A DNA stretch of 64,000 nucleotides from contig CP054689.1 of the NCBI GenBank assembly GCA_013348725.1, positions 112,501-176,500 of the forward strand. The letters are read 5' to 3'. Below, in pieces: positions 54,710 through 63,227 of the stretch. The translations under genes and the position numbers were made by a program. This DNA is from Ectothiorhodospiraceae bacterium 2226. GTDB taxonomy: Bacteria > Pseudomonadota > Gammaproteobacteria > GCA-013348725. The notes below the pieces were generated by a model. The model searched no databases. It saw only the letters and a list, made by a program, of their open reading frames with translations, and was not told the DNA's origin. Numbering within the stretch: the first letter of the stretch is position 1; every line of letters starts with the position of its first letter.

Positions 54710-56905
54710 ATGGTCCACCCAGGGAGCAAAACCTTGTTGGCGATTGCCATCACTTCGTTTCTCGCCGTCGGGTGCGGTGGGGGGGGCAGTGACAACGGCA
54801 CCCCCAGCAACGATCCGCCGGCGTCGGATACCAACGAACCGCCGATCGACGACGGCGCACCGCCGGTCAACGATGACCCCGACGGGCAACAGCCGGGTGA
54901 GGAACTGCCGGGCGAACAAGACAGCGACAGCCGCACGTGGGTGCCGGTCAACGACTCCGGCTATCGCGGCGAACTGACGTGGGTGGTCGACGACAATGGA
55001 GTGTTCCGTCAGACCGCGCATGTCTCCAACCGCTATCAGGCGCCCCGCTCTTACGCGCATGGCTTCCACCGCGGTTCATTCCTGTACCTGCGCGAGGAGG
55101 ATCCGCGTGCGGACTTCGATTTTTCCACGGCTGCGACCCTTGGAGACGAGCAGGGACTCGGCGTCATGTTCCGCTACCAGCGCAGCGAAGACGGTGCGCG
55201 CGAGTCGTACTACCGTGTGTCGATGAGCCCGCGCTGGGGCTTCACCCGCTTTGAGAAGCGCGTCGACAATCGATGGGAACCGATCGCCGTGCGCAATATT
55301 GGTTATCAACCGGGCGACGAAGTGCGGATCCGCGCGGTCGGCCACGGCCCGGTGGTTATGGTGTACCTCGATGGTGAAGCGATGTTCAGCCATTACGATA
55401 CCAATCTCACCGAGGGCACCGTCGCGCTGTACTCGCAGGGGCACGCCACGTTCCGCGACGTAGTGATAGGGGATGCGCCTACCGAGCCCGCGGTGGTCGT
55501 CTCGGTCCCGGTAGCGGACTCCGTCTCCAGCCATGTTATGCGCGAGGAAACGATTACGGTGCGGGCGCACGTGATCAACGCCCCCGGTGCCGACGTCGAC
55601 ATCACGCTGAACGGTGCAACGCCGGCGAGGACCCGCGACACCCACGGGGGCAGCACCTTCGACGCCCAGTTCGACCCGGTGACAACGGGCGACCACGAGG
55701 TCGTCGCCACCCTCCGCGTGGGCGGCGCCGTGGTGGACAGCCACACGGTGTCGAACATCGGCGTTGGTCGCCATTACGTCAGTGTCGGCGACGGGGTGAC
55801 AGTCGGCTCCGGGGACGAGTACCGGGCCGACAACGTCACAGCCGACGGACGCATGATGGCCACAGGCGGCATGCAGGCCAATCTGGCCGCCAGCCTGTCC
55901 GCGGCCGACGGCGTGCCCGTGACGGTATTCAACGACGCTATCCCATCCTTGTCCTCGGCGGAAGCGAGTCACCCCAACTTCACGACGAACCTTCTCAGCC
56001 GTTACACGGATCCGATGCGCTCCGGCGACGCGTACCGCAAAGGGGACGTGGACGGCGTGCTCGCGCTGTTTGGGGCGACGGATGTGGGCACCGGGCTCTC
56101 GCCCGCGGCCTTCGAGGCCAATCTGCAGACCTTCGTCGATGCGGTCGCCAGATTCCGCGACGTGCACATTGCGACCGCGATGCCCGTGATTCCCCCTACT
56201 GGAGACCTGAGCCCCGGCACCATCGACAGCTACGGTCTGAACGTGAACTATATCCAACCCTACAACAACGCCATCCAACGCATCGCCGCGGGCCATGGGG
56301 GGACGTTCGTGGGGCCTGACCTTTACCAACTGTTCCGCGACTACCCCGGGTTGTATGATCGCAGCATCCTCAGCCGCTCGGGTGACATCGCTGGGCACAA
56401 GCACCCCAACAGCCTGGGCCATGCGATGATAGGAGAATGCTGGTCGCAGCATCTGCAGGGGCAGCAGTCCTGCTCGCCGGCGTTCCTGCTGGATAACCTG
56501 ACTCACGGCCTCGAGCAGAACGTCGTCGAGGTAGGCGGGCGATATTATGTGGATGACGACAATGCCAGCGTCCGCTCGGTGCCGAACGCGCTGTCAGGCG
56601 GCGTATGGGTCATGACCCGCGATGGCGATAAAGCGAGCGACGCGGGAGACGCGGTCAGCTTCACGATCCCTGCGACCTCCACGGTATACGTCGGGTATGC
56701 GGCAGATACCGCCGCGGCCGACCGCCCCGCCTGGCTTGCGGCGTTTGCCCCCACGGGCGAGACCATCGGCACTGACGGGGGAGCGGATCTCGCGCTGTAC
56801 TCGGCCGGCTATGATGCAGGGCAGACCGTCACCCTCGGTGGCAACCGGGCCGGCGGCGTGGCAGGCGGTGCCAACAACTACGTCGTGATCGTCGTACCCC
56901 AATAA
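54710..56905 (+). CDS. SGNH-like lipoprotein 3 (catalytic residues lost)
   Basis: A 731-residue lipoprotein that is a close tandem paralogue of lipoprotein 2 along its whole length. The lipid-anchored Cys is Cys22 and the domain order is the same: linker to 75, concanavalin-like 75-255, Ig-like 258-350, SGNH-fold 352-590, C-terminal beta-sandwich 620-731. The catalytic positions carry the same changes: GDG (Gly362), GATD (Thr457) and Gly562 for the Asp of DxxH, with His565 kept. Loss at three sites in both copies implies that loss came before the duplication. Two Cys (GEC and QSC, about 577 and 588) may form a disulfide, as in lipoprotein 2. Start ATG at 54710 with GGAGGGA upstream. Confidence 0.78.
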   Translation: MVHPGSKTLLAIAITSFLAVGCGGGGSDNGTPSNDPPASDTNEPPIDDGAPPVNDDPDGQQPGEELPGEQDSDSRTWVPVNDSGYRGELTWVVDDNGVFRQTAHVSNRYQAPRSYAHGFHRGSFLYLREEDPRADFDFSTAATLGDEQGLGVMFRYQRSEDGARESYYRVSMSPRWGFTRFEKRVDNRWEPIAVRNIGYQPGDEVRIRAVGHGPVVMVYLDGEAMFSHYDTNLTEGTVALYSQGHATFRDVVIGDAPTEPAVVVSVPVADSVSSHVMREETITVRAHVINAPGADVDITLNGATPARTRDTHGGSTFDAQFDPVTTGDHEVVATLRVGGAVVDSHTVSNIGVGRHYVSVGDGVTVGSGDEYRADNVTADGRMMATGGMQANLAASLSAADGVPVTVFNDAIPSLSSAEASHPNFTTNLLSRYTDPMRSGDAYRKGDVDGVLALFGATDVGTGLSPAAFEANLQTFVDAVARFRDVHIATAMPVIPPTGDLSPGTIDSYGLNVNYIQPYNNAIQRIAAGHGGTFVGPDLYQLFRDYPGLYDRSILSRSGDIAGHKHPNSLGHAMIGECWSQHLQGQQSCSPAFLLDNLTHGLEQNVVEVGGRYYVDDDNASVRSVPNALSGGVWVMTRDGDKASDAGDAVSFTIPATSTVYVGYAADTAAADRPAWLAAFAPTGETIGTDGGADLALYSAGYDAGQTVTLGGNRAGGVAGGANNYVVIVVPQ

Positions 56906-56958
56906 CCTCCTTCGAGGTTTTCCGCCTTACACCCCCGGCTTCAGCCGGGGGCTTCTTT
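56904..56958. terminator. Tandem terminators after SGNH-like lipoprotein 3
   Basis: First AACCTC, loop CTTC, GAGGTT with T residues after it (56904-56921); then CCCCCGGC, loop TTCA, GCCGGGGG and CTTCTTT (56932-56958). The second overlaps the 3' end of the kinase gene on the minus strand and may act for both strands. Confidence 0.7.
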
Positions 56959-58065
56959 CCCGTGATGGGACGGCCTCGGATCCGCCACCGCTGGATGCGC
57001 TTCGAACGCGGTGTGCAAGCCCACAGCATCGCGCAGGTGTTCGGCATCCCCCACCGAGAAGTCACGCGTCAGCACCATCGCCACCCTTTCCATGTAATAG
57101 ATGGCACGATAAAGATCGAGGCGTGCCAGGATTGCCGGGCGATCGACAGGATGATCGTCCAGCAGGCGATCAGCGGCCGCGACGATGGCTTCATGGGACA
57201 AGACGACATCGGGTCGCCAATACATATGCGCGAAGAAAAAAGCATGCATATCATGCAGCGCACTACGCCGACCGGCAGTATCCCAATCGACCACCCGCAA
57301 ATCTTCACCGCTCACGATGAAGTTCGGATGGACAAAATCACCATGTGAGAACGTCAACACGACTTCCTCGGCCGCGTTCGGCGCCACGAAGGCCGCGTCG
57401 ATTTCGTTAAGGTGCCGCTGGAGAAGCTCATACACTTCAGGGAAGGCATCCAAAACGTGCAGCTTCATACCCGCGCGAAGTTCGTCAACGTAGTCGCGCC
57501 CCCGGCGGCGCACCCAGGGCTTCAGCCGCAGCAGCTCTTTCAGGCAAGGCAGCACCATCCGGTCAAAGGACGCCAGCACCTCGTCCGCGCGGGAAGCCAA
57601 GAGCGACAGCCCCACCGCCCCTTCGATGTAGGACATCTCGCACCATTGGGCGGAGGCATTAATCTCACCGATGGCGGGCGCGAAGGAGACCGCGCGCAGC
57701 TCGTTCATTGTCTGCGCCCAAGCCTCGAACCTCGCCGCCGGGAGCTCGGGTCGGAATATCTGAGTGACGATCCCGCGCTCCAGATCGAACACCAGGTAGC
57801 CGCGCTGCACTGGATAAGCGAACTGGCCATACACCGGGAGGCGAATCACATTGCTCCCCGCAAAGGGGTGAGGCACGCGGATATGATGCAAGGCAAGGTC
57901 AACTAGGTTTCGAAGTCCAAGGTGACGAAGCAGCGACCCCTTCCCCGAGAGCAGGGGCACGATGGGATTGCCATCCAGGCACACGTATTGGTGGCGCATA
58001 CGCAAGAAGCGATACCCGCCCGTCACGCTTTGATAATCCGCCCCCTGTGCCGTCAGCCCGCGCAC
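56941..58065 (-). CDS. APH/choline-kinase-fold phosphotransferase
   Basis: A 374-residue protein with the kinase catalytic loop FSHGDFVHPNFIV (HGDxxxxN) near 254 and the metal-binding segment RVVDWDTAGRRSALHDMHA near 272, the APH superfamily pattern. The N-terminal half is less typical and no clear ATP-binding Lys motif was placed. A helical tail (IYYMERVAMVLTRDFSVGD) resembles APH-family ends. The start is GTG at 58065; a later ATG (23 residues in) is possible. Aminoglycoside resistance is unlikely in this setting; phosphorylation of a sugar or of choline/ethanolamine for polymer decoration is a better guess. It lies 10 bases downstream of a family 2 glycosyltransferase. Confidence 0.65.
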   Translation of the reverse strand: MRGLTAQGADYQSVTGGYRFLRMRHQYVCLDGNPIVPLLSGKGSLLRHLGLRNLVDLALHHIRVPHPFAGSNVIRLPVYGQFAYPVQRGYLVFDLERGIVTQIFRPELPAARFEAWAQTMNELRAVSFAPAIGEINASAQWCEMSYIEGAVGLSLLASRADEVLASFDRMVLPCLKELLRLKPWVRRRGRDYVDELRAGMKLHVLDAFPEVYELLQRHLNEIDAAFVAPNAAEEVVLTFSHGDFVHPNFIVSGEDLRVVDWDTAGRRSALHDMHAFFFAHMYWRPDVVLSHEAIVAAADRLLDDHPVDRPAILARLDLYRAIYYMERVAMVLTRDFSVGDAEHLRDAVGLHTAFEAHPAVADPRPSHHGKEAPG

Positions 58066-58075
58066 ATGCTAATGC

Positions 58076-59056
58076 CTACGCCGGCGTACGGCTTTTGGCC
58101 CGGCGCCCTAACCAGCGCATGACGTCCCGAGGTCGACGCGCGCGCGCCGCCGCCTCCGACAGCGAGGTCCAGGTGAAGCGCCAAGGACTGAACGGAACGC
58201 CGGCGGCCTGCAGCCGCTGACGGTGATGACGCAAGGCGTGTAGCTCGCCGTGGCGCAGGACATGACGGGCCAGCACGACATAGTAGCGCTCGTAAGCCCG
58301 GCGCAGCAGCCGCGCATATTCATCCGCATCGAACAGCCCCGGGCCGTATCGCAACAGCATGACGAGGTTCTCCACGGCGTTGGTGTTGAGCTTTGCCGCC
58401 ACGGTCGAGGTCTGCGACTCGTCGTGCAGTCGCGTACAAGTCAGTACCTGCGGCACGAAACCAAAGTCGGTCTTCTGCAGCAGGCGATGGCAAACCTCCA
58501 CGTCGGCATGCAGATAATTGGCGTCGTAGAAAGGCTGCTCCGACCGCACCAGGTCCGCGCGCAACATCAGGGAGGTCGGCGACCCAAACACGTACAAGCG
58601 CTTGCGGAACGTCTCGCGCGATATCTCACGCCCGTCGACGACGCGAGTTTCCGTGCCCAGCCCGTCACAGGCCACGTGCTGGCCCTTCAGTACGAAGGAC
58701 CCAATCACGCCCGCGCCGGGGTGGCGCTCACCCAATTCGACCATCTGGGACAGGCATTCCGGAAACAGGAAATCATCGGCGTGGAGCACTTTACAGTAGC
58801 GGCTCTGAAGGTCCATCTGACCGAGCGCGAAATTCCAGTTATCAATCAGAGGCAGAAAGCTCGGCGTGTCGACCACGCGAATGCGCGCATCGCGCCGCGC
58901 GTAATCCCGGGCGATACGCCCCGTGCCGTCGGTACTGGCGTTGTTGACGATAATGTACTCCCAGTCCCCGTAGGTCTGACCAAGAACCGACTCGATACAG
59001 GCGGCCAGGAACCGTTCGCCATTGTAGACCGGCGTGATGACACTGACCTTTGCCAT
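58076..59056 (-). CDS. Glycosyltransferase family 2 protein
   Basis: A 326-residue GT-A enzyme: VSVITPVYNGERFLAACIES at the start, IIVNNASTDGTGRIARDYAR, and the metal-binding acidic motif in KVLHADDFLFPECLSQM (HADD for DxD). HADVEVCHRLLQKTDFGFVP follows in the acceptor part. The ATG at 59056 has GGAGGTGAT just upstream, and the TGA within it is the stop codon of the upstream acyltransferase gene, so ribosome binding and termination overlap. The donor is unknown. Confidence 0.88.
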   Translation of the reverse strand: MAKVSVITPVYNGERFLAACIESVLGQTYGDWEYIIVNNASTDGTGRIARDYARRDARIRVVDTPSFLPLIDNWNFALGQMDLQSRYCKVLHADDFLFPECLSQMVELGERHPGAGVIGSFVLKGQHVACDGLGTETRVVDGREISRETFRKRLYVFGSPTSLMLRADLVRSEQPFYDANYLHADVEVCHRLLQKTDFGFVPQVLTCTRLHDESQTSTVAAKLNTNAVENLVMLLRYGPGLFDADEYARLLRRAYERYYVVLARHVLRHGELHALRHHRQRLQAAGVPFSPWRFTWTSLSEAAARARRPRDVMRWLGRRAKSRTPA

Positions 59057-59058
59057 AA

Positions 59059-59763
59059 TCACCTCCCCCCTCCGAGCGTACGAAGCTCCGTCTTTTGCGA
59101 CTTGGCCCCGCGCTGCTTGACGATCCGTGCCGGCACACCCGCCGCCACGCTGTGGGGCGGAACGTAGCCGCTGACCACGGCGCCGGCGCCGATGACCGCG
59201 CCCTCGCCGATATGGGCCCCGTCGAGAATGGTCGCGCCATAGCCGATCCAGGCGTCGTCCTCGATCAGGATGCCGCCGCGGGACGTCAGCGGCTGGTCGC
59301 GCATCGGAATCTCCGGGTCCATGGCGTGGTTATAGTTGTAAATGCCGCAATGGGGCGCGATCTGCACCCGCGCGCCGATGGTCAGTGGCCCGAGGTAGGC
59401 GCATAGCACGCAGCGTGCCTGTATCGAGGTTCCTTCACCGATCCGGACGCGCCCGCCTTGTCCCGTCTGCACGATAGTGTCGCGGTGGATGTGCGCGCCG
59501 TCCCCCACCATCACCTCCGCTCCACCCGCATCCCGAAAGATCAGGACCCGTTCGTCGACGAATACGTGTCGCCCCAGGCGCAGGTCGGAGTGCGCGAGTT
59601 CGGCGCTTGGGGCGTACCAGCCACAAGCATGGCGGCGCGCTAGCGCATGGCGTGCGTAGTATGGCCGCACCGGCCACGCTGCGAGCCCCATGGCTAGACG
59701 TCCCAACGCGCCTTGGCCGGCAAGGCCCATCCACCACCCGGTCCACAAACGGCGCACGCTCAT
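59059..59763 (-). CDS. Hexapeptide-repeat (LbH) acyltransferase
   Basis: A 234-residue WbbJ/maltose-acetyltransferase-type protein with many left-handed beta-helix hexapeptides (VGDGAHIHRDTIVQTGQGGR, IGEGTSIQARCVLCAYLGPL) and the C-terminal block WIGYGATILDGAHIGEGAVI, ending HSVAAGVPARIVKQRG. The likely catalytic His lies in YNYNHAMDPEIPM. It probably O-acetylates a sugar of the polymer, for which the SGNH lipoprotein would be an esterase partner. It is closely coupled to the downstream glycosyltransferase. Confidence 0.85.
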   Translation of the reverse strand: MSVRRLWTGWWMGLAGQGALGRLAMGLAAWPVRPYYARHALARRHACGWYAPSAELAHSDLRLGRHVFVDERVLIFRDAGGAEVMVGDGAHIHRDTIVQTGQGGRVRIGEGTSIQARCVLCAYLGPLTIGARVQIAPHCGIYNYNHAMDPEIPMRDQPLTSRGGILIEDDAWIGYGATILDGAHIGEGAVIGAGAVVSGYVPPHSVAAGVPARIVKQRGAKSQKTELRTLGGGR

Positions 59764-59830
59764 AACTGCTCCCTTCGCACCTTAGACACTCGGCAGTCAC
59801 GCGCTCTTCTAAGGCGAAGGCGCATCATAC

Positions 59831-60874
59831 TCATCTCCAACCGGTTCGCCCGCCGCGCGCAAGCACCCCCTCACTAGCGTCCACACCGGACTGGCTCCGG
59901 GGGTCCACCTTGGCCTGCGGCGCCGGAAAGGGCCCTGCGCCCGCCGGGCAATAGGGGGCCTGGGGCATCTCCGCGTACACTGGCTTGGCGGCCACTCGCG
60001 GCACGCCGACGGTGGCCGGCCGCAGGCCGTAACGTATCCAGCCCACGAGGCGCCCGAGGTACAAGTGGAAGGTCCACCTCCAGCGGAGGCGAGACTCCTT
60101 GGCGCCGATGCCACCCAGTTGCCGGGCAAGGCGCCGCCAATCCCGAAGCTCGCGGCCCACGTGGTGGCGCGCCATGCCGAGCCCGCGGTAACGCAGGTAG
60201 AGGCGTATGTTCTCCCTCCCCCACACCCGCGCCTGCCGCAAGGACGCGCGCAACGTGGGCCGGTACCGTACCGCCACCACCGCATCCGGCACGAAAGTGA
60301 GCGGTACGCCGCTAAGCTGCAGGCGCCAACAGTAATCCGTGTCTTCAAGTACCGCCATGGACTGATCGAAGCCGCCGATCTCCTCATGCAGCGCTTTGCG
60401 TACACCCAGCCCGCAAGTCCCCGCGTGGGCCAGAAACTTGGGATTGGCGTAACGCTGTAGACCATCCTCCTGCGGCGCCATCGGCAAGCCCACCAAACGC
60501 GGCGCGTTGAGCGAACGGAACTCGAAGCGGCTGGCGACGAACGGCGCGGATCGAAGCGCCTCGCCGATCGCGGCGATCCACCCCGGCTGGATCACGTCGT
60601 CTGCATCGAGGAAAGCGACGTTGCGTCCGCGCGCCTTGCGCACCCCGATGTTGCGGGCATAGGCCGCACCCTGGCTAGCCCGCGCCGACAGGACGCGCAG
60701 GTGAGGAAGGCGCCCGAAGTAGCCGCGCACCACACTGAGCGTGTCGTCGCTGGATCCGTTATCGACCACGACAACTTCCCATTCACCCTCCCAGCGTTCC
60801 GTCACCAGGGCCCCAAGCTGCGCACCGATGGTGGCCGCAGCGTTGTAGCAAGGAATGATGATGCTTAGTTCCAC
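59831..60874 (-). CDS. Glycosyltransferase family 2 protein
   Basis: A 347-residue GT-A enzyme: LSIIIPCYNAAATIGAQLGA, EVVVVDNGSSDDTLSVVRGY, AAYARNIGVRKARGRNVAFL and the DxD-type motif in FLDADDVIQPGWI. GGFDQSMAVLEDTDYCWRLQ is the family ED-containing acceptor-side block. The start is GTG at 60874 with GGGAGGG upstream. About 60 C-terminal residues are Pro/Ala-rich and may be disordered. The donor is unknown. Confidence 0.88.
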   Translation of the reverse strand: MELSIIIPCYNAAATIGAQLGALVTERWEGEWEVVVVDNGSSDDTLSVVRGYFGRLPHLRVLSARASQGAAYARNIGVRKARGRNVAFLDADDVIQPGWIAAIGEALRSAPFVASRFEFRSLNAPRLVGLPMAPQEDGLQRYANPKFLAHAGTCGLGVRKALHEEIGGFDQSMAVLEDTDYCWRLQLSGVPLTFVPDAVVAVRYRPTLRASLRQARVWGRENIRLYLRYRGLGMARHHVGRELRDWRRLARQLGGIGAKESRLRWRWTFHLYLGRLVGWIRYGLRPATVGVPRVAAKPVYAEMPQAPYCPAGAGPFPAPQAKVDPRSQSGVDASEGVLARGGRTGWR

Positions 60875-60895
60875 CGCGCCCTCCCTGGCCGATGA

Positions 60896-62107
60896 TTATT
60901 TCAATAGATTCGCCCACTCCGCCCAGCGCTGAGTCATGCGCATACCGCGCGTTAGGTCGTACCGCGGGCGGTACCCGAGCACCCGCTGCGCCTTGCCGGT
61001 TTCGAAGTGCGTCCGTGCACGGAAGAAGTTGAGCATCTCCGGACTGATTGGTTGCAGTGGAGCCTGCTCCTGCGCCGGGTCGCGGCGCATCGGGGCGCCC
61101 CGGCGGCGGGTGGGCGGCTTCGGATTGGGCGCGCCGCGTAAGCGCCCCTTCATTGCACGGGCCGCGGCGAGCAGGTACTGCACCTCACGCGTGCGCCTGA
61201 TGCGTTTGCGCACCGTTTTCTCCTCGTTGAGCATACGCCAGGGCTCGAGGAACACGCTCGGCGCGCGCTGCTCGCGCTCCCAGGCGCGCCAATGGGCGGC
61301 AATCTCGTCGACGCTGGCGGGCACGGTCGCCCGCACACCCAGCATGGCTTCATAGGCGCCAAAGAACTCCCGCCACGAGGGCAGGTCGGGGCCGGAAAGT
61401 AGAAAGGCTTCGCCCGCCGCCTCGGGGCACTCCGCTGCGAGCAACATGCCGTCCACCACATCGTCCACATAGACCGCGTTGCTGAGCCCCTCCCCTCCTT
61501 CCACCAGGAACATGCGCTCGCGCTTCAAGCGTCCCAGCACGCTGTTGGTCCATACCGGGAGGCCGGGCCCATACACCGCGGTGGGCTGCACCACCGCTAC
61601 CGGCAGCCCCTTGTCGCGCGCATAGGACAACGCGAGCGCCTCGGCGTCGATCTTGGTGTCGGCATAGACATTGCCCGAACGGCGGCGCACGGCAGTCTCG
61701 TCGATCTTGCCGTTGGGCGGCACAAACCCATACACGCTGCAGGTGCTGACGTGCACGACCTGCCGCACGCCGAGCTGCAGGGCCGCATCCAGAACCACAT
61801 GGGTCCCGTCCACGTTCACGCGCCGCTGCACCGCCGGGTCGGGGGCGTTACCGTAGGCACAGTGGAACACAAAATCACAGTCGCGCATGGCGGCGCGCAC
61901 CGCCTGCGGGTCGGTCACCTCGCCCTTGTAGAGCGCCACGGGGAAGCGCGCTACCCGCGCCGCGCGACTCAGATTGCGTGCCAGGACGCTCACATGGGCG
62001 TTGCGCTCCAGCACCAGCCTCTCCACCAGGCGACCCCCGATCGCGCCGGTCCCGCCGGTCACGAACACGCGCGCGCCGTGTAGAGCTTGTTGCTTCGCTT
62101 CCACCAT
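60896..62107 (-). CDS. NAD-dependent epimerase/dehydratase (extended SDR)
   Basis: A 403-residue extended SDR. The NAD motif is VFVTGGTGAIGGRLVERLVL near 14-33 and the catalytic YxxxK is in NVYADTKIDAEALAL, with Ser in VHVSTCSVYGFVPP. QPTAVYGPGLPVWTNSVLGR and VEGGEGLSNAVYVDDVVDGM are sugar-nucleotide epimerase blocks. A non-standard insertion of about 70 residues near the C-terminus is Arg/Pro-rich (MKGRLRGAPNPKPPTRRRGA). The ATG at 62107 has GGAGG upstream, just after the Gfo/Idh stop. Substrate specificity cannot be read. Confidence 0.83.
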   Translation of the reverse strand: MVEAKQQALHGARVFVTGGTGAIGGRLVERLVLERNAHVSVLARNLSRAARVARFPVALYKGEVTDPQAVRAAMRDCDFVFHCAYGNAPDPAVQRRVNVDGTHVVLDAALQLGVRQVVHVSTCSVYGFVPPNGKIDETAVRRRSGNVYADTKIDAEALALSYARDKGLPVAVVQPTAVYGPGLPVWTNSVLGRLKRERMFLVEGGEGLSNAVYVDDVVDGMLLAAECPEAAGEAFLLSGPDLPSWREFFGAYEAMLGVRATVPASVDEIAAHWRAWEREQRAPSVFLEPWRMLNEEKTVRKRIRRTREVQYLLAAARAMKGRLRGAPNPKPPTRRRGAPMRRDPAQEQAPLQPISPEMLNFFRARTHFETGKAQRVLGYRPRYDLTRGMRMTQRWAEWANLLK

Positions 62108-62111
62108 GTGT

Positions 62112-63164
62112 TCAGCCTCCCACCTGCGCCAAGCGGCACTCGTGGGCCCCTGGCGGATGCGCCTCCTGCGGGAACAACCAGGGGAGATCCAGCGGCTGAC
62201 GCCGCCGCTGGCAGGCCTCATATAGCCGCGCGGTACGCACGCCCTCACGCCCCGGCGTCAGGGGATCGCTCCCCGAGCGCACAGCGCCAATGAAATCGTC
62301 GAACTGGCGAAGCATCACCTCTCGCATATCATGATCGCCCCGCGCTCCTTCCATCACCGGACCCTCGAGGCTCAACTCGCTTCCGAGCACGCGCAGGCGC
62401 AGCGGGCTGTTGAAACTCACCCCGACCTCCAGCTCGCCGCGCTCGCCCTGGATGCGCCAGGTATTACGCAGGTTGCGGGTGTGACTGAACTCCGCCGTGC
62501 CGCGAATGCCCTCCCCCAGGGTCAGGTGCAGTTCGCAGTCGGCCTCGACCCCGCCTACTGCGTCGTCGTAGTAAGCGACCTCGGAGAAGTCGCCCATCCA
62601 CCAGAGCGCCAGATCCAGCGCGTGTATGCCCATGCCGGTCAGCGCGCCGCCCCCGGTCTCCGGACGAAATGCGCTACCGTCGAGCACCGGCCACCCGAAC
62701 TGCGCCCCCTGCCGCACATCGAAGCGCGTGATCCTGCCAAGCAATCCGCTCTCGAGCACGTGCTTGACCATGCGCGAGTTGCGATAGAAGCGGCACTGAA
62801 AGCCGACGGCGAGCACGCGCTCGGCCGCCTGCGCGGCCTCTGACATGCGCTCGGCCTCGGCGCTGCTGAGCGCCATGGGCTTCTCCACGAGCACATGCAC
62901 ACCGGCCTGGAGGAGATCGATGCTGGCGGGAGCGTGCAGGAAATGCGGCAGCGCAACCACCGCGGCATCCGCGTGCTGCTCAACGTCCCTCCAATCGGTG
63001 AGCACCGTCGGCACGCCAAACCGCTCCGCGAGCGCCTTGGCGCGCACCGGATCACGATCGACGAGCGCGGTGACTTCCACACCCGCATGACGCACCGCCG
63101 CCGGCAGGTGGAAGAGCTCCGCCACCGCGCCGCACCCCACTACTGCCAGTCGTAGCCGTTCCAT
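62112..63164 (-). CDS. Gfo/Idh/MocA-family oxidoreductase
   Basis: A 350-residue NAD(P)-dependent dehydrogenase with N-terminal RLAVVGCGAVAELFHLPAAV and the EKP motif in VLVEKPMALSSAEAERM near 95; GMGIHALDLALWWMGDFSEV is the usual catalytic HxxD region. It is not closely similar to the gnnA product and differs in length. In this position it probably serves nucleotide-sugar synthesis for the polymer, with the epimerase four bases downstream. GAGGGG precedes the ATG at 63164. Confidence 0.85.
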   Translation of the reverse strand: MERLRLAVVGCGAVAELFHLPAAVRHAGVEVTALVDRDPVRAKALAERFGVPTVLTDWRDVEQHADAAVVALPHFLHAPASIDLLQAGVHVLVEKPMALSSAEAERMSEAAQAAERVLAVGFQCRFYRNSRMVKHVLESGLLGRITRFDVRQGAQFGWPVLDGSAFRPETGGGALTGMGIHALDLALWWMGDFSEVAYYDDAVGGVEADCELHLTLGEGIRGTAEFSHTRNLRNTWRIQGERGELEVGVSFNSPLRLRVLGSELSLEGPVMEGARGDHDMREVMLRQFDDFIGAVRSGSDPLTPGREGVRTARLYEACQRRRQPLDLPWLFPQEAHPPGAHECRLAQVGG

Positions 63165-63227
63165 GGCCGTACCCCTCGTGTTCTTACTCGTTCTCGAATA
63201 GGCGTCTTCTTATCGGCGCCGCGCGAC

